Positions 34,076 to 43,171 are shown, numbered from the stretch's first letter. The stretch: DNA of 48,446 nt from JAVBUP01 sp031555175 (GCA_031555175.1 JAVBUP010000014.1:1-48446); one strand, 5' to 3'. Notes: generated from the letters alone by a model not told the origin. Program-made: numbers and translations.

Positions 34076-35401
34076 ATGGAAAAGAAAAACGATTTATTAT
34101 TAGATATCCATGATAAACCAGTCATCTGGAAATGGATTTTGTTAAGTTTCCAACATGTATTTGCAATGTTTGGAGCTACTGTATTAGTGCCGTTATTAGT
34201 TAATAATGCAGTTGGGGAAGAAATTCTACCTATTTCAGTAGCACTAGTAAGTTCTGGGATTGGAACTCTTATTTACATCGTGTGTACAAAAACGAAGTCA
34301 CCAATTTATCTAGGAAGTTCATTTGCTTATATTACACCAATGATTAGTGTTGCTGGTGCAGCATTAGCTAGTGGTGGAGACCCAAAAGCAGCGGTTTTCA
34401 CAGGAATTATGTTAGTAGGACTTGTATATGTAGTAATCGCTGGGTTAGTAGCAGTAATTGGTAAAGATTGGATTGATAAAGTATTACCACCTGTTGTTAT
34501 AGGTCCAATGATTGCGATTATCGGATTAGGGTTAGCTCCAACAGCAGTATCTCAAATCGGTATTTCAGCCGGAACAAAAATTGATTTCGCAAGATTATCT
34601 ATTGGTGTTGTATCAATGCTAGTTACAGCGTTATGCGCAATTAAAGGAAAAGGGATGTTGAAAGTAGTACCATTTCTAGTAGGTATTACATCTGGGTATA
34701 TTTGGGCATTGGTAATTGGAATGTTTGGATGGACAACTGCAATAGATTTTACTGGAGTTACAAATGCAGCTTTCTTTGGAATCCCAAATTTCTATGTGCC
34801 AGGAATTAATTATTCATTAGATTTTTCTGGATTATTTACAATTGCGCCAATTGCGATTGTAACGGTTGCTGAACATATTGGTGACCACACTGTATTAAGT
34901 GCAATTATGAAAAGAAATTTATTAAAAGATCCAGGATTAAATCGTACGATCTTAGGAGATGGATTGGCAACATTTTTAGCAGGAGCTATTGGTGGTCCAG
35001 CTAATACATCATATGGTGAAAATACTTCAGTAATTGGTATGACAAAAGTAGCTTCGGTTTATGTAACTGGGTTAGCGGCATTGTTTGCTATTGGATTAGG
35101 ATTTGCTGGTAAATTTATTGCCATTATTCAAACTATCCCAACTGAGGTGTTTGGTGGAGTATGTATTCTATTATACGGATTCATTGCTTCAAACGGATTA
35201 AAAGTACTAATTGATAACCAAGTAGATTTCGGAAAAACTAAAAATGTAGTAGTTGCATCTACGATGTTAGTTTTAGGATTAGGTGGAGCAAATATTGATT
35301 TGTCAATTGCCAGTGTAACAATCTCATTATCTGGGATGGTGCTTGCAGCAATTTGCGGTATTACACTTAATTTAGTGTTTAATATAATAGATAAAGATTA
35401 A
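34076..35401 (+). CDS. uraA: Uracil permease (NCS2 family)
   Basis: 441 residues with about 14 membrane segments, as in UraA/PyrP. Family features: the N-terminal FQHVFAMFGATVLVPLL, IYLGSSFAYITPMISVAG, and VAEHIGDHTVLSAIMKRN, in which the conserved Glu and His contact uracil; NTSYGENTSVIG is the second substrate region. It takes up uracil with protons. GAAAGGGGAAAG precedes ATG 34076. An in-frame extension back to 34010 lies in the attenuator and is rejected. A PyrR-type leader and the nearby upp gene (37804) make uracil salvage clear. Confidence 0.95.
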   Translation: MEKKNDLLLDIHDKPVIWKWILLSFQHVFAMFGATVLVPLLVNNAVGEEILPISVALVSSGIGTLIYIVCTKTKSPIYLGSSFAYITPMISVAGAALASGGDPKAAVFTGIMLVGLVYVVIAGLVAVIGKDWIDKVLPPVVIGPMIAIIGLGLAPTAVSQIGISAGTKIDFARLSIGVVSMLVTALCAIKGKGMLKVVPFLVGITSGYIWALVIGMFGWTTAIDFTGVTNAAFFGIPNFYVPGINYSLDFSGLFTIAPIAIVTVAEHIGDHTVLSAIMKRNLLKDPGLNRTILGDGLATFLAGAIGGPANTSYGENTSVIGMTKVASVYVTGLAALFAIGLGFAGKFIAIIQTIPTEVFGGVCILLYGFIASNGLKVLIDNQVDFGKTKNVVVASTMLVLGLGGANIDLSIASVTISLSGMVLAAICGITLNLVFNIIDKD

Positions 35402-35425
35402 GGGCTGGAAACAGTCCCTTTTTTT
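35401..35425 (+). terminator. Intrinsic terminator after uraA
   Basis: AGGGCTG, loop GAAA, CAGTCCCT with one bulged base, then seven T. Confidence 0.85.
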
Positions 35426-35458
35426 CATTTTAGGGCATTTATATCTATAAACAAGTAC

Positions 35459-35464
35459 TATAAT
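35459..35464 (+). promoter_or_regulatory. Likely -10 box for the ywlC-atpC unit
   Basis: TATAAT 34 bp before the ywlC start, just after a terminator. No good -35 is visible at the right distance, so this is tentative. It is the only promoter candidate upstream of the whole ywlC to atpC block. Confidence 0.4.
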
Positions 35465-35497
35465 ATGTTAAAATAGTGATAATGGAGTGCTAAAAAA

Positions 35498-36106
35498 ATG
35501 AAAACAAAAATAGTTACAAAAAACGACATTGATTATCTGGTAAATATTTTAAATAACGAAGGCATTATTTCGTTTCCAACTGAGACAGTTTATGGATTAG
35601 GAATTATTTATGATTCACAGGTCGCATTAGATAAGTTAAAAGCGGCTAAGGAGAGACCAGAAACAAAACCTTTTACTTTAATGGTTGGAAATAGTGATCA
35701 GATAGCTGAGTTTGCATTATTAGATGATAGAAGCAAAGCAGTTATTAAGCACTTTATGCCAGGACCCGTTACACTACTTTTAAGAAAAAAACCAGAAGTT
35801 TCAGACTATATTACAAATGGATATCAAACTATTGGGGTAAGAATGCCTGATGATGAGTTTGTGTTGAAACTGATTCGAGAGGCAGGAAAGCCGTTATTAG
35901 TGCCAAGTGCAAATATATCTGGGCAACCGACTGGAACATCAAGTACTCAAGTGCTAGAGCAATTGGACGGTAGGATCGATTGTATAGTGGAGGGATTAAG
36001 TGGTAGTCAACTTCCCTCGACGATTGTGGATTTAACAAAGGAAGAAATAGAAATAGTAAGAGTTGGTAGTATAACTTTAGAAGAAATTAGGGAGGCAATT
36101 GAATGA
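35498..36106 (+). CDS. tsaC: Threonylcarbamoyl-AMP synthase (YrdC/TsaC type)
   Basis: 202 residues, only the YrdC domain. Motifs are FPTETVYGLG near the N terminus, KxRPxxKP-like KERPETKPFT, PGPVTLLLRK, GVRMPD and PSANISGQPTG. It makes threonylcarbamoyl-AMP from Thr, bicarbonate and ATP for the t6A37 modification of ANN-decoding tRNAs. Bacillus YwlC has an extra Sua5 domain (about 346 residues); this protein is the short TsaC form. The position upstream of rpiB-glyA-upp-atp is that of ywlC. It overlaps rpiB by 4 bp. Confidence 0.94.
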   Translation: MKTKIVTKNDIDYLVNILNNEGIISFPTETVYGLGIIYDSQVALDKLKAAKERPETKPFTLMVGNSDQIAEFALLDDRSKAVIKHFMPGPVTLLLRKKPEVSDYITNGYQTIGVRMPDDEFVLKLIREAGKPLLVPSANISGQPTGTSSTQVLEQLDGRIDCIVEGLSGSQLPSTIVDLTKEEIEIVRVGSITLEEIREAIE

Positions 36107-36543
36107 AAATAGCAATAGCTTGTGATCATGGTGGGTTTAGATTAAAAAGTGTAGTAAAAGCTCATGTTGAAGGCAAAGGATATGAAGTAGAAGATTTTGG
36201 TTGTTATGATGAAAATAGTGTTGATTATCCCGATTACGCCGCAAAAGCAGCAAGAGCAGTTGCTAGTGGATTATGTGATAAGGGAATCCTTATATGTGGA
36301 ACAGGGATAGGAGTTAGTATAGTAGCAAACAAAGTACATGGAATTCGCTGTGCCTTAACTCATGATGTGTTTAGTGCTAAAGCGACTAGAGCGCATAATG
36401 ATACAAATATGATGGCAATGGGACAGCGTGTTGTTGGCGAAGGATTAGCATTAGAAATAGTTGATGCTTGGCTAGGCAGCGAGTATGAAGGCGGACGCCA
36501 TGATGCTCGCGTTGCTAAAATTATGGCATTAGAAAAGGAGTAA
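36103..36543 (+). CDS. rpiB: Ribose-5-phosphate isomerase B
   Basis: 146 residues, the usual RpiB/LacAB size. IACDHGGFRLK contains the phosphate-binding His, CGTGIGVSIVANKV has the catalytic Cys (CGTGIG), and RCALTHD and AHNDTNMMAMG complete the site. It interconverts ribose-5-P and ribulose-5-P in the pentose phosphate pathway. ATG 36103 overlaps the ywlC stop (ATGA). The same neighbour order occurs in Bacillus, where the gene is ywlF. An allose-6-P activity cannot be excluded. Confidence 0.94.
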   Translation: MKIAIACDHGGFRLKSVVKAHVEGKGYEVEDFGCYDENSVDYPDYAAKAARAVASGLCDKGILICGTGIGVSIVANKVHGIRCALTHDVFSAKATRAHNDTNMMAMGQRVVGEGLALEIVDAWLGSEYEGGRHDARVAKIMALEKE

Positions 36544-36546
36544 CTT

Positions 36547-37791
36547 ATGGCAAGAGATGAAATACTTTATGGAATGATTGAAAATGAGTTAAATCGACAA
36601 AGAAAGAATATTGAACTAATCGCTTCTGAAAACTTTGTTTCAAATCAGGTATTAGAAATAGCGGGTAGTATACTTACAAATAAATATGCCGAAGGATATC
36701 CAAATAAGAGATATTATGGTGGTTGTATCCATGTTGATCAAGTTGAACAATTAGCAATAGATCGCCTTAAAGAAATATTTGGTGCAGAGCACGCAAATGT
36801 GCAACCACATGCAGGTAGTCAAGCAAATATGGCTGTTTATCAAACTATATTAGAACATGGTGATAAAGTATTAGGGATGAGTTTAAATGATGGTGGTCAT
36901 TTAACTCATGGACATCCATTAAATTTCTCGGGTAAGAGTTATGAGTTTTATGGATATGGAGTAAATCCAGAAACTGAAATGATTGACTATGATGAAGTTG
37001 CAAGAATCGCTAGAGAAGTAAAACCTAAACTGATTATTGCAGGCGCAAGCGCTTATTCAAGAATCATTGATTTTAAAAGATTTAAAGAAATTGCAGATGA
37101 AGTTGGGGCATACTTTATGGTAGATATGGCGCATATTGCTGGTCTAATCGCGGCGGGAGTTCATCCTAGTCCTGTGCCTTATGCAGATTTCGTAACAACT
37201 ACAACTCACAAGACACTTCGTGGTCCACGTGGAGGCGCAATTCTTTGTAAGAAAGAGTTTGCAGAGAAACTTGATAAAACCGTTTTCCCAGGAATGCAAG
37301 GCGGACCTTTGGAACATATAATTGCAGCTAAGGCAGCATGTTTTGGCGAAGTATTACAAAATGAGTTTAAAGAATACGCAAAGCAGATAATTAAGAACTC
37401 TAAAGCACTAGAAAGTGTTTTAAGAGCAGAAGGGTTCAAATTGGTATCTGGAGGAACAGATAATCATATGTTGCTGGTTGATGTAAAATCTACGACTGGA
37501 TTAACTGGAAAAAAAGCAGAAAGAATCTTAGATGATATTTTTATTACATGTAATAAAAATTCCATTCCATTCGATACTGAAAAACCATTCCATACAAGTG
37601 GAATTCGTTTGGGAACACCGGCAATGACTACAAGAGGGTTTAAAGAAGAAGAGTTTACTAGAGTTGGTAGAATAATTGGTAGGGCATTAAAGAATTACGA
37701 CAATGAAGCTATTATTAATGAATGCAGAAATGAAGTAATTAAATTGACTGATCAATTTGAACTATATAGAGATTTGACATATATAAAATAA
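36547..37791 (+). CDS. glyA: Serine hydroxymethyltransferase
   Basis: 414 residues. PLP-dependent enzyme that converts serine and tetrahydrofolate to glycine and 5,10-methylene-THF. The PLP lysine is K222 in TTTTHKTLRGPRGG; other hallmarks are the N-terminal IELIASENF, NKYAEGYPNKRYYGG and HAGSQANMAVY. It starts 3 bp after the rpiB stop, preceded by AAAGGAG. It provides one-carbon units for thymidylate and purine synthesis and precedes upp as in Bacillus. Confidence 0.97.
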   Translation: MARDEILYGMIENELNRQRKNIELIASENFVSNQVLEIAGSILTNKYAEGYPNKRYYGGCIHVDQVEQLAIDRLKEIFGAEHANVQPHAGSQANMAVYQTILEHGDKVLGMSLNDGGHLTHGHPLNFSGKSYEFYGYGVNPETEMIDYDEVARIAREVKPKLIIAGASAYSRIIDFKRFKEIADEVGAYFMVDMAHIAGLIAAGVHPSPVPYADFVTTTTHKTLRGPRGGAILCKKEFAEKLDKTVFPGMQGGPLEHIIAAKAACFGEVLQNEFKEYAKQIIKNSKALESVLRAEGFKLVSGGTDNHMLLVDVKSTTGLTGKKAERILDDIFITCNKNSIPFDTEKPFHTSGIRLGTPAMTTRGFKEEEFTRVGRIIGRALKNYDNEAIINECRNEVIKLTDQFELYRDLTYIK

Positions 37792-37803
37792 AGGGGGACA
37801 AAT

Positions 37804-38427
37804 ATGGCAACAAAAGTATTAAATCATCCGTTAATTACTCATAAATTAACAACAATGAGAAAAATTGAAACAGGGACTAAAGATTTTAGGGATAATCTAG
37901 ATGAGATAGCTGGTCTTATGGCTTATGAAATTTCTAGAGATTTACAACTTAAAGATGTAGAAATTGAAACTCCTATTACAAAAATGATTGGTAAGGAGTT
38001 AGCAAAGGAAATAGTTCTTGTACCTATTTTAAGAGCTGGATTAGGGATGGTTGATGGCATTAAGACATTAATTCCTAATGCTAAAATTGGGCATATTGGA
38101 ATGTTTAGAGATGAGGAAACATTATTACCTCAAGAATATTACGCTAAGTTTCCACCATGTATGCCAGAGGCAGTAACAATGGTATTAGATCCAATGTTAG
38201 CTACTGGAGGGTCGGCAAGTGCTGCCATCACAAATATTAAGAAAAGGGGAGCGAAAGATATTAAACTTGTTTGCTTAGTAGCCGCCCCAGAAGGAATTGC
38301 CGTTATTGAAAAAGATCATCCAGATGTTGATTTATATGTTGCAGCGCTAGATGAAAAATTAAATGAAAACGGATATATTGTGCCAGGGCTAGGCGATGCT
38401 GGAGATCGTTTATTCGGAACGAAGTAA
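37804..38427 (+). CDS. upp: Uracil phosphoribosyltransferase
   Basis: 207 residues, standard. The N-terminal NHPLITHKLTTMR and FRDNLDEIAGLMAYE segments, VPILRAGLGMVDG, and the PRPP-binding VLDPMLATGGSA identify it. It makes UMP from uracil and PRPP and partners uraA upstream. AAGGGGG before ATG 37804. Its stop overlaps the atpI start by 1 bp. The C-terminal uracil loop (YIVPGLGDAGDRLFGT) is intact. Confidence 0.97.
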   Translation: MATKVLNHPLITHKLTTMRKIETGTKDFRDNLDEIAGLMAYEISRDLQLKDVEIETPITKMIGKELAKEIVLVPILRAGLGMVDGIKTLIPNAKIGHIGMFRDEETLLPQEYYAKFPPCMPEAVTMVLDPMLATGGSASAAITNIKKRGAKDIKLVCLVAAPEGIAVIEKDHPDVDLYVAALDEKLNENGYIVPGLGDAGDRLFGTK

Positions 38428-38810
38428 TGAATAGCGAAAAAGATATTGTTAGAAAATCTTTGTGGTGGTTTATAGGATTACTTATTATTAGCATAGTGAT
38501 TGGGGTATACTTTGAGAATATCGCCTATCCAGTAGGTCTAATTGTAGGATATGTTATTAGTTACATAGTTTTTATGCTTACAGTATTATTCACTGATATA
38601 GTTGTTAAGGGTAATAAATCTATGGCGTTAGTCGGAGTAGTAATGTTTAGCTACTTAATGAGGATGTTCTTATATATTGCTGGATTTGCGCTAGCAGTAA
38701 TATACCCACAATATATTAGTATATTCTTTGTAGCGGTAGGGTATGGAATTGTGAAAGTAACGATTATGACATTTCATATCGGAAATAAAAAGGAAGTGAT
38801 AAATGAATGA
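38427..38810 (+). CDS. atpI: AtpI-like membrane protein
   Basis: 127 residues with four predicted helices (about 12-28, 33-55, 66-88, 92-112). Sequence identity in this family is weak; position between upp and atpB, size and topology identify it as AtpI. AtpI is thought to help c-ring assembly or to carry Mg2+ or other cations for the synthase. It overlaps upp by 1 bp and atpB by 4 bp, so it is tightly coupled to the atp genes. Confidence 0.8.
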   Translation: MNSEKDIVRKSLWWFIGLLIISIVIGVYFENIAYPVGLIVGYVISYIVFMLTVLFTDIVVKGNKSMALVGVVMFSYLMRMFLYIAGFALAVIYPQYISIFFVAVGYGIVKVTIMTFHIGNKKEVINE

Positions 38811-39478
38811 ATATAGTAATTCAAGTAGAGCTAATCTTCTCTTTAATTATTATGAGTTTGCTAGTGTTCTTTAGTTGGTGGGCTGGAAAAAAAGTGAAAG
38901 CAGCCAACCCTTTAGAAAAACCAAAAGGAGTAGTTTTAATACTTGAAGTCTTAGTAGATATGTTTCAAAAGTTTGAAAGATCTGTTATGCCTGCAAATTT
39001 AGAAAAAACATATTTTCCATACTTCTTCTTGATGTTTGCATATATATTTATCAGCAATATATCAGGGTTGTTAGGGTTTGATAGTCCGACTAGCAATTTA
39101 AGTATTACATTAACATTAGGGATTATCTCATGGGTAAATATCCATATTGTAGCAATCAAGGCAAATGGTTGGGGATATTTTAAAAGATTTATTGACCCAA
39201 TACCTATACTGTTACCAATGAATATAATTAGTACATTCACACCGATTGTATCGTTATCATTACGTTTGTTTGGTAATATATTATCTGGGGCAGTATTGAT
39301 GAGTTTAGTTTATAGTTTTACGGCTTGGATATCAATGACATTATTAAACTCGCCGATAAATTTCTTAGGGGCACTAGTAGCCCCATGGCTTCACATGTAT
39401 TTTGATATATTTGCTGGAGCAGTACAAACATTTATATTTATTACATTATCAAGTATTAATATCGCATTAGAAGCGTAA
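38807..39478 (+). CDS. atpB: ATP synthase F0 subunit a
   Basis: 223 residues with five or six helices. The essential stator arginine lies in LSLRLFGNILSG. Subunit a forms the two ion half-channels against the c ring. It is slightly short compared with the usual 240-270 residues, and the N terminus is brief. ATGA overlap with atpI. Together with the c-subunit motif downstream it could determine whether the enzyme uses Na+ or H+. Confidence 0.94.
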   Translation: MNIVIQVELIFSLIIMSLLVFFSWWAGKKVKAANPLEKPKGVVLILEVLVDMFQKFERSVMPANLEKTYFPYFFLMFAYIFISNISGLLGFDSPTSNLSITLTLGIISWVNIHIVAIKANGWGYFKRFIDPIPILLPMNIISTFTPIVSLSLRLFGNILSGAVLMSLVYSFTAWISMTLLNSPINFLGALVAPWLHMYFDIFAGAVQTFIFITLSSINIALEA

Positions 39479-39495
39479 AAAAAGGAGAAATAAAA

Positions 39496-39723
39496 ATGAC
39501 AGATAAAGGATTAATCGCAATTGCAGCAGCAATCGCAGTATTTGCAGGTTTTGCAACAGCATTAGGAGAAGGGAAAGCAGCAGCTACAGCAGTAGAAGCA
39601 GTAGGTAGAAATCCAGAAGCAGAAAACAAAATTCGTTTAATGATGATTGTAGGTTGTGCTATTTCTGAAACAGTTGCAATCTATGGTTTATTAATCGCTT
39701 TCTTATTATTATTTGCATATTAA
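39496..39723 (+). CDS. atpE: ATP synthase F0 subunit c, two-carboxylate type
   Basis: 75 residues forming a helical hairpin around the conserved polar loop AVGRNPEAENKIR. The ion-binding carboxylate is E58 in CAISETVAIYG; the next residue is T59 and Y63 follows. In helix 1 the residue 33 positions earlier is E25 (ALGEGKAAA), where Na+-type rings have Gln. Spacing E25-E58 equals Q32-E65 of Ilyobacter. This gives two carboxylates plus Thr, like the Na+ ring described for Fusobacterium. AAAGGAG before ATG 39496, and atpF follows 26 bp later. Confidence 0.96.
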   Translation: MTDKGLIAIAAAIAVFAGFATALGEGKAAATAVEAVGRNPEAENKIRLMMIVGCAISETVAIYGLLIAFLLLFAY

Positions 39724-39749
39724 AAAATATCGATAAGGAGGAAGCGTAG

Positions 39750-40253
39750 ATGACAATTGATATAGCTGGGAAGTTATTCCCGAATTTTGCTACTATGGCT
39801 ACTCAGTTAATCGCTACAGGCGTTATGTTATATTTTTTCAAGAGGTTACTATGGGTGCCAATGCAAAAATATTTAAATGCACGCGCAGAAGCGATTGAAA
39901 CAAACATGAAAGAAGCTAGTGAATACAATGAACGAGCTAAGTTGCTGATTGCAGAAAGCGAAAAACAAGTTCAAGAGGCAATTCTAGAATACAAGAACAC
40001 TGTATTAAGAGCTAAAGATGATGCAACTAGAATTAGTGATGAAATCATTGCCGAAGCTAAAGCTACAGCAAGAATCAGAATTGAACAAACAAAAAAAGAA
40101 ATCGAAATGCAAAAAGAAATGGCTGCTGAGGCTATGAGACAAGAAATAGTAGAAGTTGCTCTTGAGGCAACGCGTAAGATTGTGGATCAAGAAATGGATG
40201 CTAAATTAAATAGTAATTACATAGAAGAATTCGTTAAAGGTGTTAAGCATTAA
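39750..40253 (+). CDS. atpF: ATP synthase F0 subunit b
   Basis: 167 residues. One N-terminal helix (about 11-32) followed by a long, highly charged amphipathic coiled coil (about 35-150), the peripheral stalk. AAGGAGG before ATG 39750. It overlaps atpH by 1 bp. There is only one b gene, so the stalk is presumably a homodimer. Confidence 0.94.
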   Translation: MTIDIAGKLFPNFATMATQLIATGVMLYFFKRLLWVPMQKYLNARAEAIETNMKEASEYNERAKLLIAESEKQVQEAILEYKNTVLRAKDDATRISDEIIAEAKATARIRIEQTKKEIEMQKEMAAEAMRQEIVEVALEATRKIVDQEMDAKLNSNYIEEFVKGVKH

Positions 40254-40789
40254 TGGATAATGTAGCGATTCGTTACAGTCAAGCGATGTTTGATTTAGCA
40301 CTAGAGGTAAACGAGTTAGATAGTTTTTTAAGCGACTTGAAGGTTGTTTCAAGCATATTGAGAAATGATGATGAAAGTTGTGCTTTTTTCAAAAATCCAC
40401 GTGTAAAAAAGACAGATAAGAAAATAGTGTTAGAAGCTAGTTTTAGTAATGCGGTGGGGTTGTATGTGCTTAATACATTAAAATTACTTATTGACCATGG
40501 TCGTTTTGACCATTTGCAAGAAATAGTTTTATGTTTTACTCATTTATATAACAAACACAACAATATTAAAGAGGGTATTTTATATACTGCTTTTGCATTA
40601 AATAAATCTGAAGAAACAAAAATAAGAGCGGCTTTAGAAGAAAAACTAAATGCAAAAGTTGAATTGACAACAAAAATAGATCGTAGTTTAATCGGTGGTG
40701 TGAAGGTAGTCATAGGTAACGAAGTTATCGATGGAACTATCGCTAATCGTATCGATTCATTGAAACATGAACTATTACAAGGAAGGTAG
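40253..40789 (+). CDS. atpH: ATP synthase F1 subunit delta
   Basis: 178 residues, with the N-terminal RYSQAMFDLALE and C-terminal DRSLIGGVKVVIGNEVIDGTI patterns of the OSCP/delta family. It joins the peripheral stalk to the top of the alpha-beta ring. It starts on the last base of the atpF stop and ends next to the atpA ribosome site. Confidence 0.94.
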   Translation: MDNVAIRYSQAMFDLALEVNELDSFLSDLKVVSSILRNDDESCAFFKNPRVKKTDKKIVLEASFSNAVGLYVLNTLKLLIDHGRFDHLQEIVLCFTHLYNKHNNIKEGILYTAFALNKSEETKIRAALEEKLNAKVELTTKIDRSLIGGVKVVIGNEVIDGTIANRIDSLKHELLQGR

Positions 40790-40798
40790 GTGAATCAA

Positions 40799-42319
40799 TT
40801 GAATTTAAGACCGGATGAAATAAGTTTGATTTTAAAAGAACAAATTAAAAGATATAAAGACCAAATTGAGTCAAAAAATATCGGTACAGTAATATCTGTT
40901 GGTGATGGTGTTGCATTAATTCATGGCTTGGATGATGCAATTGCTGGAGAGTTATTGTTATTTCCAAATGATGTTTATGGAATGGTAATGAATCTTGAAG
41001 AAACATACGTTGGAGCAGTATTACTGGGGAATGATACATTGATTAAGGAAGGTGACGAAGTAAAGCGCACTAAAAGTGTAGTTGAGGTACCTGTTGGTGA
41101 TGGTATGCTTGGACGTGTTGTAAATGCACTTGGGCAGCCTATCGATGGACAAGGACCAATTCATTCGACAAATCATCGTCCAATTGAAAGAGTAGCACCT
41201 GGAGTTATGACTCGTAAGTCGGTAAATCAACCACTACAAACTGGGATTACAACGATTGATGCTATTATTCCAATCGGAAGAGGGCAACGTGAGTTAATTA
41301 TCGGAGATAGACAAACAGGGAAAACAGCTATTGCAATTGATACCATTTTAAATCAAAAGGGACAAAACATATATTGTGTTTATGTTTCAATAGGACAAAA
41401 GAATTCTACAGTTGCACAAATTGTTGAAAGATTAAAAGTTGGAGGGGCGATGGAGTATACAACAGTTGTATCTGCATCAGCGTCGGAATTAGCGCCTGTT
41501 CAATATATTGCACCATATGCTGGTTGCGCAATTGCTGAAGAATGGCTTGAAGAAGGAAAAGATGTACTAATTGTTTACGATGATTTATCTAAACACGCAG
41601 TAGCTTATCGTACTATGTCGTTATTATTGAAACGTGCACCAGGGCGTGAAGCATATCCTGGAGATGTATTCTACTTACATAGTCGTTTATTAGAAAGAGC
41701 ATGTAAGTTAAATGAGAACCATGGTGGTGGATCGATCACTGCTTTACCGATAGTTGAAACGCAAGCAGGGGATATCTCTGCATATATTCCTACGAATATT
41801 ATTTCAATCACAGATGGGCAAATCTTCTTATTGCAAGATTTATTTAACTCTGGATTTAGACCGGCGGTCGATACGGGATTATCAGTTTCACGTGTTGGTT
41901 CATCAGCACAAATTAAGGCAATGAAGCAAGTTTCTGGAACATTAAAACTTGAACTTGCGCAATATGCAGAAATGTTAGCATTCTCACAGTTTGGATCTGA
42001 TTTAGATGCAGCGACTTTAGCTGTTCTTGATCATGGAAAGAAGGTAAGAGAAGTACTAAAACAAGGTCAATACTCACCAAGAAATATCGAATCGCAAGTA
42101 TTGTCGTTATTTGCATTAAAACATCGTTTTACAAAGAATATTCCAGACCATAAGATAGCAGAATTTATGTCTGAGTTATTAGAACATATTACAATTAGTC
42201 ACTCTGATTTGGTAAATACAATCAAAAATGAAAAAGAAATTTCTAAGGATGTTGAAGCTAATCTTAAAGAAGTAATGAGTAAATTTGTTGAACAATATCT
42301 TAAAACTTTAGGACAATAG
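40799..42319 (+). CDS. atpA: ATP synthase F1 subunit alpha
   Basis: 506 residues from TTG 40799. Walker A GDRQTGKT, the alpha hallmark PGREAYPGDVFYLHSRLLERA and the C-terminal helical domain are all present. The alpha subunit carries non-catalytic nucleotide sites and supplies the arginine finger. Two starts are possible: GTG 40790, 3 nt after GGAAGG, or TTG 40799, 6 nt after AGGTG. The TTG matches the N terminus of Bacillus AtpA in length and has better spacing, so it is preferred. A non-AUG start would be notable in a high-stoichiometry subunit. Confidence 0.95.
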   Translation: MNLRPDEISLILKEQIKRYKDQIESKNIGTVISVGDGVALIHGLDDAIAGELLLFPNDVYGMVMNLEETYVGAVLLGNDTLIKEGDEVKRTKSVVEVPVGDGMLGRVVNALGQPIDGQGPIHSTNHRPIERVAPGVMTRKSVNQPLQTGITTIDAIIPIGRGQRELIIGDRQTGKTAIAIDTILNQKGQNIYCVYVSIGQKNSTVAQIVERLKVGGAMEYTTVVSASASELAPVQYIAPYAGCAIAEEWLEEGKDVLIVYDDLSKHAVAYRTMSLLLKRAPGREAYPGDVFYLHSRLLERACKLNENHGGGSITALPIVETQAGDISAYIPTNIISITDGQIFLLQDLFNSGFRPAVDTGLSVSRVGSSAQIKAMKQVSGTLKLELAQYAEMLAFSQFGSDLDAATLAVLDHGKKVREVLKQGQYSPRNIESQVLSLFALKHRFTKNIPDHKIAEFMSELLEHITISHSDLVNTIKNEKEISKDVEANLKEVMSKFVEQYLKTLGQ

Positions 42320-42320
42320 T

Positions 42321-43160
42321 ATGGCTACAGGAACACAAGCGATAAGGCGTCGCATTAAATCTGTAGAATCAACAAAGAAAATTACTAAAGCAATGACACT
42401 AGTTGCCACTGCAAAGTTAAGAAAAAGCAGAAATATCATGGAAGAACGTAGAGACTATTATCGTTTAATTAGACATAGTGTAGCGAAAGTCTTGAATGGT
42501 ATGGAAGAAGAAAGCAAATATACTAGTTTAAGTAAAAGTGATAAAGAACTATACATTATTATTTCCTCTGATTTGGGATTGTGCGGTGGGTATAATTCGA
42601 ATGCACTTAAACTTGCGGTGTCAAAGATTAGAGAACGAGATGAAGTATATGTAGTTGGTGGTAAAGCAGCTCACTATTTTAAAGTGCGTAGCAAAGTAAT
42701 CAATAAAGAGTATATGTCATTATCTAGCAGTCAAAATATTGGTTATATCAATCGCTTAATTAATGAGGTGTTAAAGAAATATATTAGTGGTGAAGTGAAT
42801 AAGATACATGTAGTTTATACAGAGTTTATCAATAACTTAACTTTTACTCCAACTATTTCAACATTGCTACCCATTGAAAAAGATGAGTTTGAGGCAGATG
42901 GAGAGTACTCATATACAATCTTTGAGCCAAATAAAGAAGTTGTATTAGATCAATTAGTTCCCATGTATATGCAATCTGTATTTACAGGAATGCTATTTGA
43001 ATCAATAACAAGCGAAAATGCAGCAAGACGTGCAAGCATGGATACTGCAACAGATAACGCTAGTGAATTAATAGATAGTCTATTATTAAAATATAATCAA
43101 GCTAGACAAGCGGCAATTACGCAAGAGATTTCAGAAATTGTTGCTGGTTCTAGGGTATAG
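42321..43160 (+). CDS. atpG: ATP synthase F1 subunit gamma
   Basis: 279 residues. N-terminal coiled-coil IRRRIKSVESTKKITKAMTLVA, SSDLGLCGGYNSN in the middle and the C-terminal NASELIDSLLLKYNQARQAAITQEI form the central shaft. It starts 1 bp after the atpA stop and lies 11 bp before atpD. Confidence 0.96.
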   Translation: MATGTQAIRRRIKSVESTKKITKAMTLVATAKLRKSRNIMEERRDYYRLIRHSVAKVLNGMEEESKYTSLSKSDKELYIIISSDLGLCGGYNSNALKLAVSKIRERDEVYVVGGKAAHYFKVRSKVINKEYMSLSSSQNIGYINRLINEVLKKYISGEVNKIHVVYTEFINNLTFTPTISTLLPIEKDEFEADGEYSYTIFEPNKEVVLDQLVPMYMQSVFTGMLFESITSENAARRASMDTATDNASELIDSLLLKYNQARQAAITQEISEIVAGSRV

Positions 43161-43171
43161 GAGGACATTGG

